Part shown: positions 45,181-53,121 of the stretch, piece by piece | Position numbering within the stretch: the first letter of the stretch is position 1 | Layout of the letters: the number at the start of each line of letters is the position of its first letter | NCBI GenBank assembly: GCA_028285345.1 | Contig: JANQPT010000014.1 | Span: 62,001-126,000 of the forward strand | Length of the DNA stretch: 64,000 nucleotides | DNA from: Planctomycetales bacterium | GTDB lineage: Bacteria; Planctomycetota; Planctomycetia; Planctomycetales; Planctomycetaceae | Direction of reading: 5' to 3' | Translations under genes and position numbers: made by a program | The notes under the pieces: generated by a model | The model's input: the letters and a program-made list of their open reading frames with translations, nothing else | What the model was told of the DNA's origin: nothing | Databases searched by the model: none

Positions 45181-46053
45181 ATGCCCGCTCTCACCTCCGC
45201 CGTTCCCGGGACCCGTTTGGACAGCAAGGCGGATCACTACGGCAGTTACGTTTCCTCTGACGCCGGCGTGATTATCGGCTGTTGTTCGCGGAGCGGATCG
45301 TCGCTGTTTCGGGTGATGCTCGACAGCCATCCCAAGTTCGCCGTGGGGCAGGGGTCGAGAATTTTTGTCGAAACGCCCGATCCGCAGCGGCTGGTGAACA
45401 ATTTCGGCGTCACGCGGGAGTACGTCGACGAACTGCTGGCTACGTCGCAAGACCAAGCGCATTTCATCGAGCGGTTTCTGCAGGGCTTGGCGGAGCGGGA
45501 GGGGAAGCCGTATTGGGGCGACAAGGCGCCGGCCAATATCTATTACATCCCGTTCATCTTCGACCACTTCCCGAACGCGCGGTTCATCCACATTCTCCGC
45601 GACGGCCGCGACGTCGCCTGCTCGCTGCGGACGCACCCGAAATTCAAGCACGAAAACGGCCAAACGATCCCGCTCAACACCTGGCGGCCGATGGAAAACT
45701 GCGTCACCAGTTGGGTGAACTACACTCGAAAGGGCTTGGCGGAGCGGGGTCGCCCCCGCTATTTCGAGGTGCGGTACGAAGACCTCGTCACCCAGCCGGA
45801 ACAGACGATGCGGTCGGTGCTGGAGTTCCTGGGAGAGGAATGGGACGACCGCGTGCTGAATTATCACGAACTACAAAGCACAACCCGCGACTTCACCGCC
45901 ATGCCGGTCTCCGCGGATGCGGTCGAGCCGATTTCGCACAAAGCGCTCGGCCGCTGGCAACGCGATATGAACGATGAAGATAAGGAGATATTCAAGAAGA
46001 AGGGGGACGAGTTGTTGATCGAGTTGGGGTATGCGGCGGATATCAATTGGTAG
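45181..46053 (+). CDS. Sulfotransferase (PAPS-dependent)
   Basis: The 290-residue protein has the PAPS-binding 5' loop IIGCCSRSGSSLFRVMLDSHP (31-51), the 3'-phosphate element FIHILRDGRDVACSLR (about 138-153), and a later region (RYFEVRYEDLVTQPEQTMRSVLEFLGEEWDD) typical of the Sulfotransfer_1/3 families. It transfers sulfate from 3'-phosphoadenosine-5'-phosphosulfate to a hydroxyl or amine. Nothing identifies the acceptor, but the deacetylase and nucleotide-sugar dehydrogenase next to it suggest a glycan. ATG 45181 has an AAGGA upstream. It is followed by a repeat-bearing intergenic region. Confidence 0.9.
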   Translation: MPALTSAVPGTRLDSKADHYGSYVSSDAGVIIGCCSRSGSSLFRVMLDSHPKFAVGQGSRIFVETPDPQRLVNNFGVTREYVDELLATSQDQAHFIERFLQGLAEREGKPYWGDKAPANIYYIPFIFDHFPNARFIHILRDGRDVACSLRTHPKFKHENGQTIPLNTWRPMENCVTSWVNYTRKGLAERGRPRYFEVRYEDLVTQPEQTMRSVLEFLGEEWDDRVLNYHELQSTTRDFTAMPVSADAVEPISHKALGRWQRDMNDEDKEIFKKKGDELLIELGYAADINW

Positions 46054-46064
46054 GCCAGAAAATC

Positions 46065-46097
46065 CGAAGCACGAAATCCGAAATCCGAAACAAATTC
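46065..46097. repeat. 33 bp dispersed repeat unit (related to 24704-24736)
   Basis: The sequence beginning CGAAGCACGAAATCCG and ending AAACAAATTC matches 24704-24736 at 31 of 33 positions. It begins 12 bases after the sulfotransferase stop codon. Similar AT-rich words flank it. It is not coding and looks like a fragment of the same repeat family as the 183 bp element. Confidence 0.75.
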
Positions 46098-46158
46098 CAA
46101 ATTCCAATGTTCCAAACAACACCAACGGGTGGCCGCACTCAAATTGAACAAATGAATT

Positions 46159-46227
46159 AGCCACGAATCTCACGAATTCACACGAATGATCTGCCTGAAT
46201 TCGTGAAGATTCGTGAGATTCGTGGCT
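46159..46227. repeat. Inverted repeat with 18-base arms
   Basis: AGCCACGAATCTCACGAA (46159-46176) and TTCGTGAGATTCGTGGCT (46210-46227) are exact complements around a 33-base loop that itself contains TTCACACGAA and TTCGTGAA words. It is in the gap between the sulfotransferase and deacetylase genes, 39 bases before the deacetylase start. It might be a regulatory hairpin or a mobile-like palindrome. Confidence 0.8.
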
Positions 46228-46266
46228 TCTAAATCTCTTTCAGCATAAATAAGGTTTAACCGCCCC

Positions 46267-47253
46267 GTGTTTTCTCCAATCGTCGATCGTCTCAAGAACG
46301 CCGCGTCGATTCTCACCGGCAATCGGTCTCCGAAACAACACCCGCACTTCGTCGTGATTACAATCGACACCGAAGCACGCCGGGAGCGGAGCCCGGAGGC
46401 GCCGGTGGAGCGGTTGTTTTGGGGGCGGTTTGAGGGGCGCGAGTACGGCATCCCCATGATCATGGACATGGCGGATGCGTTCGGATATCCGGCGATCTTC
46501 TTTACCGACACGCTGACCGTTCGCTCCTACGGTAAGCCGCCGATTCGCGAGGTGTGCGAAGAGATCATGCGCCGCGGACACGACTGCGCACTGCATTCGC
46601 ATCCGGAATTGCACATTCCCGACTACCAAGAGCGATTCGATTACTACTGGACCGATGAGGGCGTGCTGGGCTGGCTGGGTGAGGCGGCCGGATTGTTGGA
46701 GGAATTCACCGGCCGGCCGACGCGGGCGTATCGAGCGGGGGGCTATCGCGTTTCGCCCGCCTCATTTCGGGCGATGCGACGGATCGGCATCGAAGCCGAC
46801 TTTTCCTCGCTGCTGGGGCACAAGCAGTGCATGATCGACGCGTCGTATTGCAACAACGCCGTCCGCAAGTACGACGGCGTGTATGAAGTGCCGGTATCGG
46901 TGTATCACGATGTGAAGGGGGCGCCGAAGAAACTGGACGTCAATTGGCGGAACGCCGAGACGTTTCGCTGGCACCTTCAGGAAGCGATGGCGGCGGGCGT
47001 ATTGTGCACCACGATCTTTCTGCACTCCTGGTCGTTTCTGAAGTTCGACGCAACCTGGCTCGACGCGACGCAGGCGGTCGGCGTCGACGAGCAAGCCATC
47101 GCCAACTTTCAGGGGATGCTGGAAGTCGTTCGCGACACGCCCGGCGTGCGGGTGGTCGATTCATTGGAATTGATCGAATACCTGCGGGCCAATCCCGATG
47201 TGCTGGATGGTGCGGATACGATTCCGGATGCGCGGCCGGCGGAGGCGGCGTAA
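46267..47253 (+). CDS. Polysaccharide deacetylase-like (NodB homology) protein
   Basis: The 328-residue protein starts at GTG 46267. It has the NodB/YdjC-like features VVITIDTE (about 29-36, first Asp metal ligand or catalytic base), a later ALHSHPELHIPDYQERFDYYW with His-x-His-type ligands (about 109-123), YRAGGYRVSP (Arg motif) and a final LHSWSFL block. The order agrees with the polysaccharide deacetylase superfamily, which removes N- or O-acetyl groups from sugars. The substrate is unknown. Signal peptide is absent, so action in the cytoplasm or via a membrane partner is likely. It lies in a possible glycan gene group and ends at a strong shared terminator. Confidence 0.82.
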   Translation: MFSPIVDRLKNAASILTGNRSPKQHPHFVVITIDTEARRERSPEAPVERLFWGRFEGREYGIPMIMDMADAFGYPAIFFTDTLTVRSYGKPPIREVCEEIMRRGHDCALHSHPELHIPDYQERFDYYWTDEGVLGWLGEAAGLLEEFTGRPTRAYRAGGYRVSPASFRAMRRIGIEADFSSLLGHKQCMIDASYCNNAVRKYDGVYEVPVSVYHDVKGAPKKLDVNWRNAETFRWHLQEAMAAGVLCTTIFLHSWSFLKFDATWLDATQAVGVDEQAIANFQGMLEVVRDTPGVRVVDSLELIEYLRANPDVLDGADTIPDARPAEAA

Positions 47254-47263
47254 GCCCGTAAAA

Positions 47264-47286
47264 AACCCCCGGCGGAGCCGGGGGTT
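47264..47286. terminator. Bidirectional terminator
   Basis: A 10-base stem, AACCCCCGGC (47264-47273) and GCCGGGGGTT (47277-47286), encloses a 3-base GGA loop. It is preceded by A residues and lies between the convergent deacetylase and AlgD-like genes. The minus-strand transcript has the A-run as a T-run, so it terminates that side best. Confidence 0.8.
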
Positions 47287-47323
47287 GATGGGGATCGATG
47301 TTACGCGCGGCAGAGGTGTACCG

Positions 47324-48652
47324 TTACCACGATAATCCGTTATAGCCGCCGCCGGTGATGCGTTCTTTGTCGATGCGAACCAAGTCGATCACGATCTGGT
47401 CATCCCGTGCGCGTTCCGGGACGTTTTCGTAATGCGCGTCCTTGTTGCCGATCACGATCACTTCGCAATCGCGGAGCACATCGTCGACGCTCTCCACCAT
47501 CAAATCGGAGACGTGGCTGATTTTCTCGTCGATGAATTTGCGATTGGCTCCCATCAGCATCGACGTCTGAATGTGCGGGTCGAAGATTTTGACCGTCTTG
47601 CCCCGGCCGATCAACGCCTCGACAAGCGCAACGTGCGGACTTTCCCGCAGGTCGTCGGTGTTCGGCTTGAAGCTGAAGCCCAACATGCCGATCGTCTGCT
47701 TGCCGGTGCCGAGGACCGTCTTAATCGCCAATTCGACTTGCTGCCGGTTCGATTCCAAAATCCGCTCCAGCATCGGCAGCGCGACGTGATGTTCGCGCGA
47801 CAGCGCCATAATCGCCCGCAGGTCCTTGGGCAGGCATGAGCCGCCGAAGGCGTATCCCGGCTTCAGGTAGTACGGCGATAGATTCAACTGCGTGTCGGCA
47901 CAGAAGATCTCCATCACCTTATGGCTGTCGACCTCCAGCGATTTACAGATCCGGCCGATTTCGTTGGCGAAGCAAACTTTAGTGGCGTGAAACAGGTTGC
48001 AGGCGTATTTGATTGTCTCGGCCGTCCGCAAATCAGTGAGAAATAGCGGTGCGTCGATGTGCTTGTACAGATCGCCTACGATCTGTGCGTCTTCTTCGCG
48101 GGCGGCGCCGACCACCGTGAAGGGGGGATGCTGATAATCCTTCAGAGCCGTTCCTTCGCGGAGGAATTCGGGATTGCTGACGACGGCAAAGTCTTCCGGG
48201 CAACTCTTGCCGCTCGCTTCAGAAATGACTTCCACACAGCGGTCGCAGGTGCCGGGCAGCACGGTCGAGCGAATGATGACCACGTGCCGCGTCTCTTTTT
48301 GTTTCAATGCTTCGCCGATGCCGCGGCAGACCGCTTCGATGGCGGTCAGATCGATCTTTTCACTCGGCAGACTGGGTGTGCCGACACAGATGAAGGAGAT
48401 GTCGGTGGCGAGGATTCCCTCAGTCGTGTTCATCGTGGCCGAGAGGCGTTTGGCTTCGACTTGCTCAGCCGCCAATTCGGCCAAACCGGGTTCGAACAGC
48501 GGCACGCTGCCCGAGTTGATCGAGTCGACCTTCTCCGGGACGAGTTCGACACCAACCACCTGGTTGCCGGCGGCGGCCAGATTTGTGGCGGAGACGCAGC
48601 CGACGTAACCGAGTCCAAAAATGCTGATCCTGGCTGTTGTGGGAGTGGTCAT
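47324..48652 (-). CDS. Nucleotide-sugar 6-dehydrogenase, AlgD-like (GDP-mannose or UDP-glucose type)
   Basis: The protein is 442 residues from ATG 48652. It has the dehydrogenase plan: RISIFGLGYVGCVSATNLAAAGNQVVGVE (Rossmann), FICVGTPS, VIIRSTVLPGT, SNPEFLREGTALKDYQHPPFTVVG, and YYLKPGYAFGGSCLPKDLRAIMAL with the catalytic Cys. GFSFKPNTDDLRESP comes in the C-terminal half. The DSHKVMEIFCADTQLNLSPYYLKPG segment and the C-terminal end (GLSW) resemble AlgD GDP-mannose dehydrogenase more than Ugd, but UDP-glucose cannot be excluded. It makes a uronic acid donor for surface polysaccharides. It fits with the nearby sulfotransferase and deacetylase genes. Confidence 0.9.
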   Translation of the reverse strand: MTTPTTARISIFGLGYVGCVSATNLAAAGNQVVGVELVPEKVDSINSGSVPLFEPGLAELAAEQVEAKRLSATMNTTEGILATDISFICVGTPSLPSEKIDLTAIEAVCRGIGEALKQKETRHVVIIRSTVLPGTCDRCVEVISEASGKSCPEDFAVVSNPEFLREGTALKDYQHPPFTVVGAAREEDAQIVGDLYKHIDAPLFLTDLRTAETIKYACNLFHATKVCFANEIGRICKSLEVDSHKVMEIFCADTQLNLSPYYLKPGYAFGGSCLPKDLRAIMALSREHHVALPMLERILESNRQQVELAIKTVLGTGKQTIGMLGFSFKPNTDDLRESPHVALVEALIGRGKTVKIFDPHIQTSMLMGANRKFIDEKISHVSDLMVESVDDVLRDCEVIVIGNKDAHYENVPERARDDQIVIDLVRIDKERITGGGYNGLSW

Positions 48653-48938
48653 AGGTGCTCCAAATCTTTCCGGTGCGATGTGCGGGCCGCGGATGACCGC
48701 GTCGCCCGGTCCGGGTTGTGCCTGAACCCCGCCGAGACTCTTCGAGGACTGCGAAGACAGCATATCCATTGCTCCGTCTGATGGTCGGCTTCCAGATTGC
48801 GAGAACTCCGCGGACGTCCTGTGCGGAATTCTGAGATTGCGACGGGACCATCGCTAATATTTCGGGCTATGTCAAGCACAATCGCCGAAACGGCCGGTTC
48901 GAGACCGGTGCTGTCATTCCAGGGCGGCCGGAAGCTCC

Positions 48939-50246
48939 TCAATCACGGCGGAAGAACCGGCGGCCCTTCATTTCGAACCGGGGCAGACTGCCGCTGGGGA
49001 CGAGGGTGATTTCGGCGTGGAAGTTTTGGCGATCCTTAATGACCTGCGTAATACGGGCCGCCAGTTGCTCCCCGTCCGCCGTGTCGTGGACGTGCGGCTG
49101 CGGCTCAACCTCGATTCTCACGTGCGGCATTTCCTTGCGTGTCTCGATGTTGATGCGAAACTCCACGACTTCTTCGAATCCTCGCAGAATATCCTCCAAC
49201 CTGGACGGATAAACGTTGTTTCCGCGAATGATGATCATCTCGTCGGTCCGGCCCAAGATTCCGCCGGATAGGTACATCAGCGGCAACTGGTCATGCTCGC
49301 TCGGCTCTCGAGCGCGGACCCGGTCGCCGGTGCGATAGCGGATCAGCGGGCTGCCCCAGCGGCCCAGATTGGTGATCACCAACTCCCCTTCGTTGCCGGG
49401 AGGAACGGCGTCGCCCGTCACTGGATCGATGATTTCGGGAATACACTCAGTCTCCAGCACGTACAGCCCGCCCGGATCGTCGAAACTCTCAACCGCCAGC
49501 GCTCCGACTTCCGTCATGCCCCAGTGATCAAGGACGCGTGCACCCCACGCCGTTTCGATTTGCCGGCGCGTGGAGGGAATATTGCCCCCCGGTTCTCCGG
49601 CAACCAGAATCGCGCGGACGGCGCTCTGCGCGAGATCGAGCCCTTGTTCGCGGGCGACTTCGGCCAAACGCAAGGCATAGGTCGGTGTGCAGCAGACAAA
49701 CGTGGCTTCGTGTTCCAAAATCAACTCTAAACGGGCTTCACTGCTCATGCCGCCGCCGGCGAGACACAGATTTCCCAATTGGGCGGCTCCCTCGAAGCCC
49801 GCCCAAAACCCGAGAAACGGACCAAACGAAAACGGAAACACCAACCGGTCGCGCGGGGTCAGACCGACAATACGGTAAATCTGCGCCCAACAACTCAAGA
49901 CCCATTGCCAACTCTGCGGAGTGTCCAGCGCGCGCATCGGAACGCCGGTCGTCCCCGATGTCTGGTGCAACCGGCTGTAGGTGTGCAGATCGTACGTCAG
50001 ATTTGATCCATAGGGTGGATTCGCATCGTGATCGGCGAGAATCTCAGCCTTAGTGGTCAGCGGCAGCAGGGCCAATTCATCAACACCCTGCACACGCGCC
50101 GTGTCGACGTCGGCATCGCGAAATTTCGACGTCCAAAAGGGATTGCTGGGAATGATTTCTTCCAGCATCCTGCGCAGTTTCCGCGACTGCCTGTCTCGCA
50201 ATTGATCGCGCGTGATAGTTGTGGGATCTGGAGGGTCCGAAGTCAT
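48939..50246 (-). CDS. Adenylate-forming ligase, phenylacetate-CoA ligase (PaaK) type
   Basis: The 435-residue protein starts MTSDPPDPTTITRDQLRDRQ at ATG 50246. It carries adenylation motifs HQTSGTTGVPM (A3, around 96-106), CCTPTYALRLAEVA, DHWGMTEVGALAVES (A5) and YRTGDRV (A7). The C-terminal part (GRTDEMIIIRGNNVYPSRLEDILRG ... EMKGRRFFRRD) has the mobile domain with the Lys region that PaaK-type enzymes use. Members activate aromatic or other acids as acyl-adenylates for transfer to CoA. No phenylacetate catabolism genes are near, so the acid is unknown. It is divergent from the NHL-esterase gene and 286 bases upstream of the AlgD-like gene. Confidence 0.87.
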   Translation of the reverse strand: MTSDPPDPTTITRDQLRDRQSRKLRRMLEEIIPSNPFWTSKFRDADVDTARVQGVDELALLPLTTKAEILADHDANPPYGSNLTYDLHTYSRLHQTSGTTGVPMRALDTPQSWQWVLSCWAQIYRIVGLTPRDRLVFPFSFGPFLGFWAGFEGAAQLGNLCLAGGGMSSEARLELILEHEATFVCCTPTYALRLAEVAREQGLDLAQSAVRAILVAGEPGGNIPSTRRQIETAWGARVLDHWGMTEVGALAVESFDDPGGLYVLETECIPEIIDPVTGDAVPPGNEGELVITNLGRWGSPLIRYRTGDRVRAREPSEHDQLPLMYLSGGILGRTDEMIIIRGNNVYPSRLEDILRGFEEVVEFRINIETRKEMPHVRIEVEPQPHVHDTADGEQLAARITQVIKDRQNFHAEITLVPSGSLPRFEMKGRRFFRRD

Positions 50247-50556
50247 AGTCTGAATCGATGAACTTGCCGAAATTGCGCCGATGGAGTGGTCGTCAGTGAA
50301 TGCGCGGGGGTTCGTTTGTATCGTAGCGGCTTTCTGAAACTTCGGCCATGTTGGCGCCGCGATGGAGCCGTTGGAATTGCCGCCCCCTCCGCGATAGACT
50401 AGCGCTTTGTCAGATTTCAAATTGAGGGTTGCCGAATTCGTGAGAGTTCGGAAACTTACCTGCAGTGAATGTGTCTTCAGAAGTCTCACGACTTCTGCTA
50501 CACCAGTTTTTAGGTGTCGGCCGGCAATCCTGCTCACCACTTCTCGAGGCGGCATC
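50247..50556. other. Divergent intergenic region
   Basis: About 310 bases between the minus-strand ligase gene and the plus-strand NHL-esterase gene. Long frames cover parts of it on both strands but run upstream of normal signal-peptide or ligase starts. Both promoters must lie here; none was identified. Confidence 0.4.
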
Positions 50557-52908
50557 ATGAAGCGTCATACGGCATTGAGAGTCAGATTTCTAGGTGCGGT
50601 TCTTGTTGGCCTGGGCGTGATTTCCGGCTCAAGTGCTGCACGCGCCGAACTGATTACGACCATCGCCGGCACGGGCACGCCAGCCAACAACGGCGATTCA
50701 GGCAGTGCCCAGAAATTGAACATCGGGCATCCGTTCGGTGTGGAAATCGGTCCGGACGGCGCGCTGTATATCACCGAAGTCACCAATCACCGCGTCTGGC
50801 GGCTGGATCGCAAGACCGGCCAACTGACGGTCGTCGCGGGAAACGGACAGAAAGGATATTCCGGCGACGGAGGCCCCGCGACCGAAGCTTCGCTCAACGA
50901 GCCGTATGAGGTTCGCTTCGACAAAGCGGGAAATATGTATTTTGTGGAGATGCAAAATCATCTGATTCGCAAAGTCGATGCGCAGACGGGGGTCATCTCC
51001 ACCGTCGCCGGCACCGGAGAACGGGGCTATGCGGGTGACGGCGGGCCGGCGACAAAAGCGAAGTTCTCCGTTCCGCACAGTATCGCCTTGGACGATGCGG
51101 GCGGCCTGTATGTGGCCGACATCGGCAATCACCGCATCAGACGGATTGACCTTAAGACGGGACTAATTGAATCGATCGCCGGCAACGGCGAAAAGACCTT
51201 GCCCGTCAGCGGCGAGACCGTCCGTGATCGGCCGATTTTAGGTCCGCGGGCGCTCGACATCGCAGGCCGGACGATGTGGATTGCGTTGCGTGAGGGCAAC
51301 AGCGTTTGGAAGTTGGATCTCGATAGCGGTGTGATCAGCCATATCGCCGGGACCGGCACAAAAGGCTACAGCGGCGACGGGGGGCCGGCTCGTCAGGCAA
51401 CCTTCAATGGGCCTAAGGGCATCGCCGTCGGCGGAAACGGTGATGTGTTCGTCGTCGATTCCGAGAACCACGTCATCCGCCGCATCGACACAGAGGCGGC
51501 AACCGTATCGACGGTCGCGGGCGCCGGCCCGCAAGCCAAGGGGTATAACGGCGACAATCGTGCGGCCGTGACCGCCGGGCTTGCGCAACCGCACGGAATC
51601 TGCGTGGGTCCGTCGGGTGAGATCTATATCGGCGACACCCGAAATCATCGAGTGCGACACGTACGGCCCTATGCGCTAAAAGTTGCTGCCGGTCGGAAAA
51701 ACGCTCGCTATTCCTCCTCCGAGCCGGTCCAGTTTCGGATCAAAGTTCTACGGTACGGCCAACCAGCAAGACAAGGTGCCGTGAAATACGTTTTGAGCAA
51801 AGATGGATTAACAAAATTTGCCGTCAGACGCGCCAAACTGAACGGCCAAACAATCACCGCATTTGGTCTGCTGCCGGAACCGGGGTTTTTGCGGTGCACG
51901 GTGAACTTCACACCCGTCGATAGTCCGCCGCTGACTGCCGTGGCGGCTGCCGCTGTCAGTCCGGAGATGATTCAACCCAGTCTGCCGCCTCCCGAAGACT
52001 TTGATGAGTTCTGGAAGAGCCAAAGAAGTCGCCTCGCCAGCGTGCCGGCAACCGCGGAACTGACGCCGGTAAAGTCTGGTGATACGACGGTTGAAGCATT
52101 TGACGTCCAGGTCATGTGCCTGGGGCCGGCGCCGGTTTCAGGTTACCTCGCCCGTCCGAAAGGGGCCGCAGCGAAAAGCCTACCCGCCGTCTTGTGGGTC
52201 CACGGAGCGGGAGTCAGAAGCTCCGTCCTGCGTCAGGCGGTCGCGGGAGCGCAAGAGGGATTGCTTTCATTCGATGTCAATGCCCACGGAATTCCCAACG
52301 TTCGACCGGTCGAGTTTTACCGCGAGTTGGCGGCCGGCCGATTGAAGAACTATCGTCACGACGGACGCGATTCGCGGGAAACAAGCTATTTTCTCGGCAT
52401 GTATCTGCGGCTGATGCGGGCGATGGACTTTTTGACCGCCCAGCCCGAGTGGGACGGCAAGACATTGATCGTCTGCGGGCATAGCCAAGGGGGCGGTCAG
52501 TCGTTGGTTGCCGCCGGGTTGGACGAGCGGGTTACCGCCATCGCCGTCGGCGTGCCGGCCATGTGCGATCATTCCGGCCGCGCGGCCAATCGCATCAACG
52601 GCTGGCCAAAATTGGTCCCCACCGATCACGCCGGCAAACCGGACGAAAAAATCTTGCAGGCGTCGCGGTATTTCGACGCCGTCAACTTCGCCGCCCGGAC
52701 CGATGCCGACGCACTGATGAGCATCGGATTCATCGACGCCGTCTGCCCTCCCACGACAAATTTCGCCGCGCACAATCAATTGCGCGGTCGAAAAAAGACA
52801 CTCGAACGGCCCCGCATGGGGCACGCAGCACCGCAAGAAATCAAAGACGCGTTTCTACAATTCATTAAAGATCATGTAAAACAACAACGAGCAACCGCCG
52901 CAGACTAG
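50557..52908 (+). CDS. Secreted NHL-repeat beta-propeller fused to acetyl xylan esterase-like alpha/beta hydrolase
   Basis: The 783-residue protein has a signal peptide (RVRFLGAVLVGLGVISGSSAARA). Residues about 30-375 hold NHL-type repeats, seen as recurring units of the form TIAGTGxxGYxGDGGPATxAxxxxPxGI (for example near 45-90, 100-140, 155-200, 265-310). A linker follows (about 375-530). Residues about 530-780 are an alpha/beta hydrolase of the acetyl xylan esterase/DeoC-like group with catalytic Ser 643 in GHSQGGG, Asp 727 in GFIDAVCPP and His 756 in MGHAAP. AXE1-like enzymes remove acetyl groups from xylan or cephalosporin; the propeller may bind substrate or cell surface. GAGGCGG precedes ATG 50557. 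The repeat element 52921-53077 begins 12 bases downstream. Confidence 0.9.
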   Translation: MKRHTALRVRFLGAVLVGLGVISGSSAARAELITTIAGTGTPANNGDSGSAQKLNIGHPFGVEIGPDGALYITEVTNHRVWRLDRKTGQLTVVAGNGQKGYSGDGGPATEASLNEPYEVRFDKAGNMYFVEMQNHLIRKVDAQTGVISTVAGTGERGYAGDGGPATKAKFSVPHSIALDDAGGLYVADIGNHRIRRIDLKTGLIESIAGNGEKTLPVSGETVRDRPILGPRALDIAGRTMWIALREGNSVWKLDLDSGVISHIAGTGTKGYSGDGGPARQATFNGPKGIAVGGNGDVFVVDSENHVIRRIDTEAATVSTVAGAGPQAKGYNGDNRAAVTAGLAQPHGICVGPSGEIYIGDTRNHRVRHVRPYALKVAAGRKNARYSSSEPVQFRIKVLRYGQPARQGAVKYVLSKDGLTKFAVRRAKLNGQTITAFGLLPEPGFLRCTVNFTPVDSPPLTAVAAAAVSPEMIQPSLPPPEDFDEFWKSQRSRLASVPATAELTPVKSGDTTVEAFDVQVMCLGPAPVSGYLARPKGAAAKSLPAVLWVHGAGVRSSVLRQAVAGAQEGLLSFDVNAHGIPNVRPVEFYRELAAGRLKNYRHDGRDSRETSYFLGMYLRLMRAMDFLTAQPEWDGKTLIVCGHSQGGGQSLVAAGLDERVTAIAVGVPAMCDHSGRAANRINGWPKLVPTDHAGKPDEKILQASRYFDAVNFAARTDADALMSIGFIDAVCPPTTNFAAHNQLRGRKKTLERPRMGHAAPQEIKDAFLQFIKDHVKQQRATAAD

Positions 52909-52920
52909 GATTCAACAAAT

Positions 52921-53077
52921 GGGTGGCCGCGATTGCGCAGCAATCGGGGCAGGCGCAGCCTGCAAGAGGCCGCAATTTCAACGTTTAAGAAGGCTGCGGT
53001 ACCCAAAGATAAGGAACGGGGAAATTGCCGCCTCGTGTGCCTGCGGCACCCCGATTGCCGCGCAATCGCGGCCACCC
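52921..53077. repeat. Long palindromic dispersed element, copy 2 (157 bp, inverted)
   Basis: This is the reverse-orientation copy of 22960-23117. Both copies share the terminal GGGTGGCCGCGATTG with its complement, the inner CGGGGTGCCGCAGGCACACGAGG-type words and the CGCAATTTC/GAAATTGCGG pair, at roughly 80-90% identity by eye, with the centre (53000 region) most divergent. It lies between the NHL-esterase gene and the M3 peptidase gene, where open reading through it would wrongly extend the peptidase. Confidence 0.9.
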
Positions 53078-53121
53078 AATATTTATTCAATCGAATTCAC
53101 CGAGCCGAAAGGATTCTCCAG

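Noticed and set aside
46128-46137. GGGTGGCCGC, the first 10 bases of the 158 bp element
   Set aside because: The match does not extend into the rest of the element, so it is treated as chance.
52933-53121. N-terminal extension of the M3 peptidase
   Set aside because: The extension is translated through the palindromic repeat, gives an Arg-rich, non-homologous sequence, and a normal start with ribosome site is at 53122.
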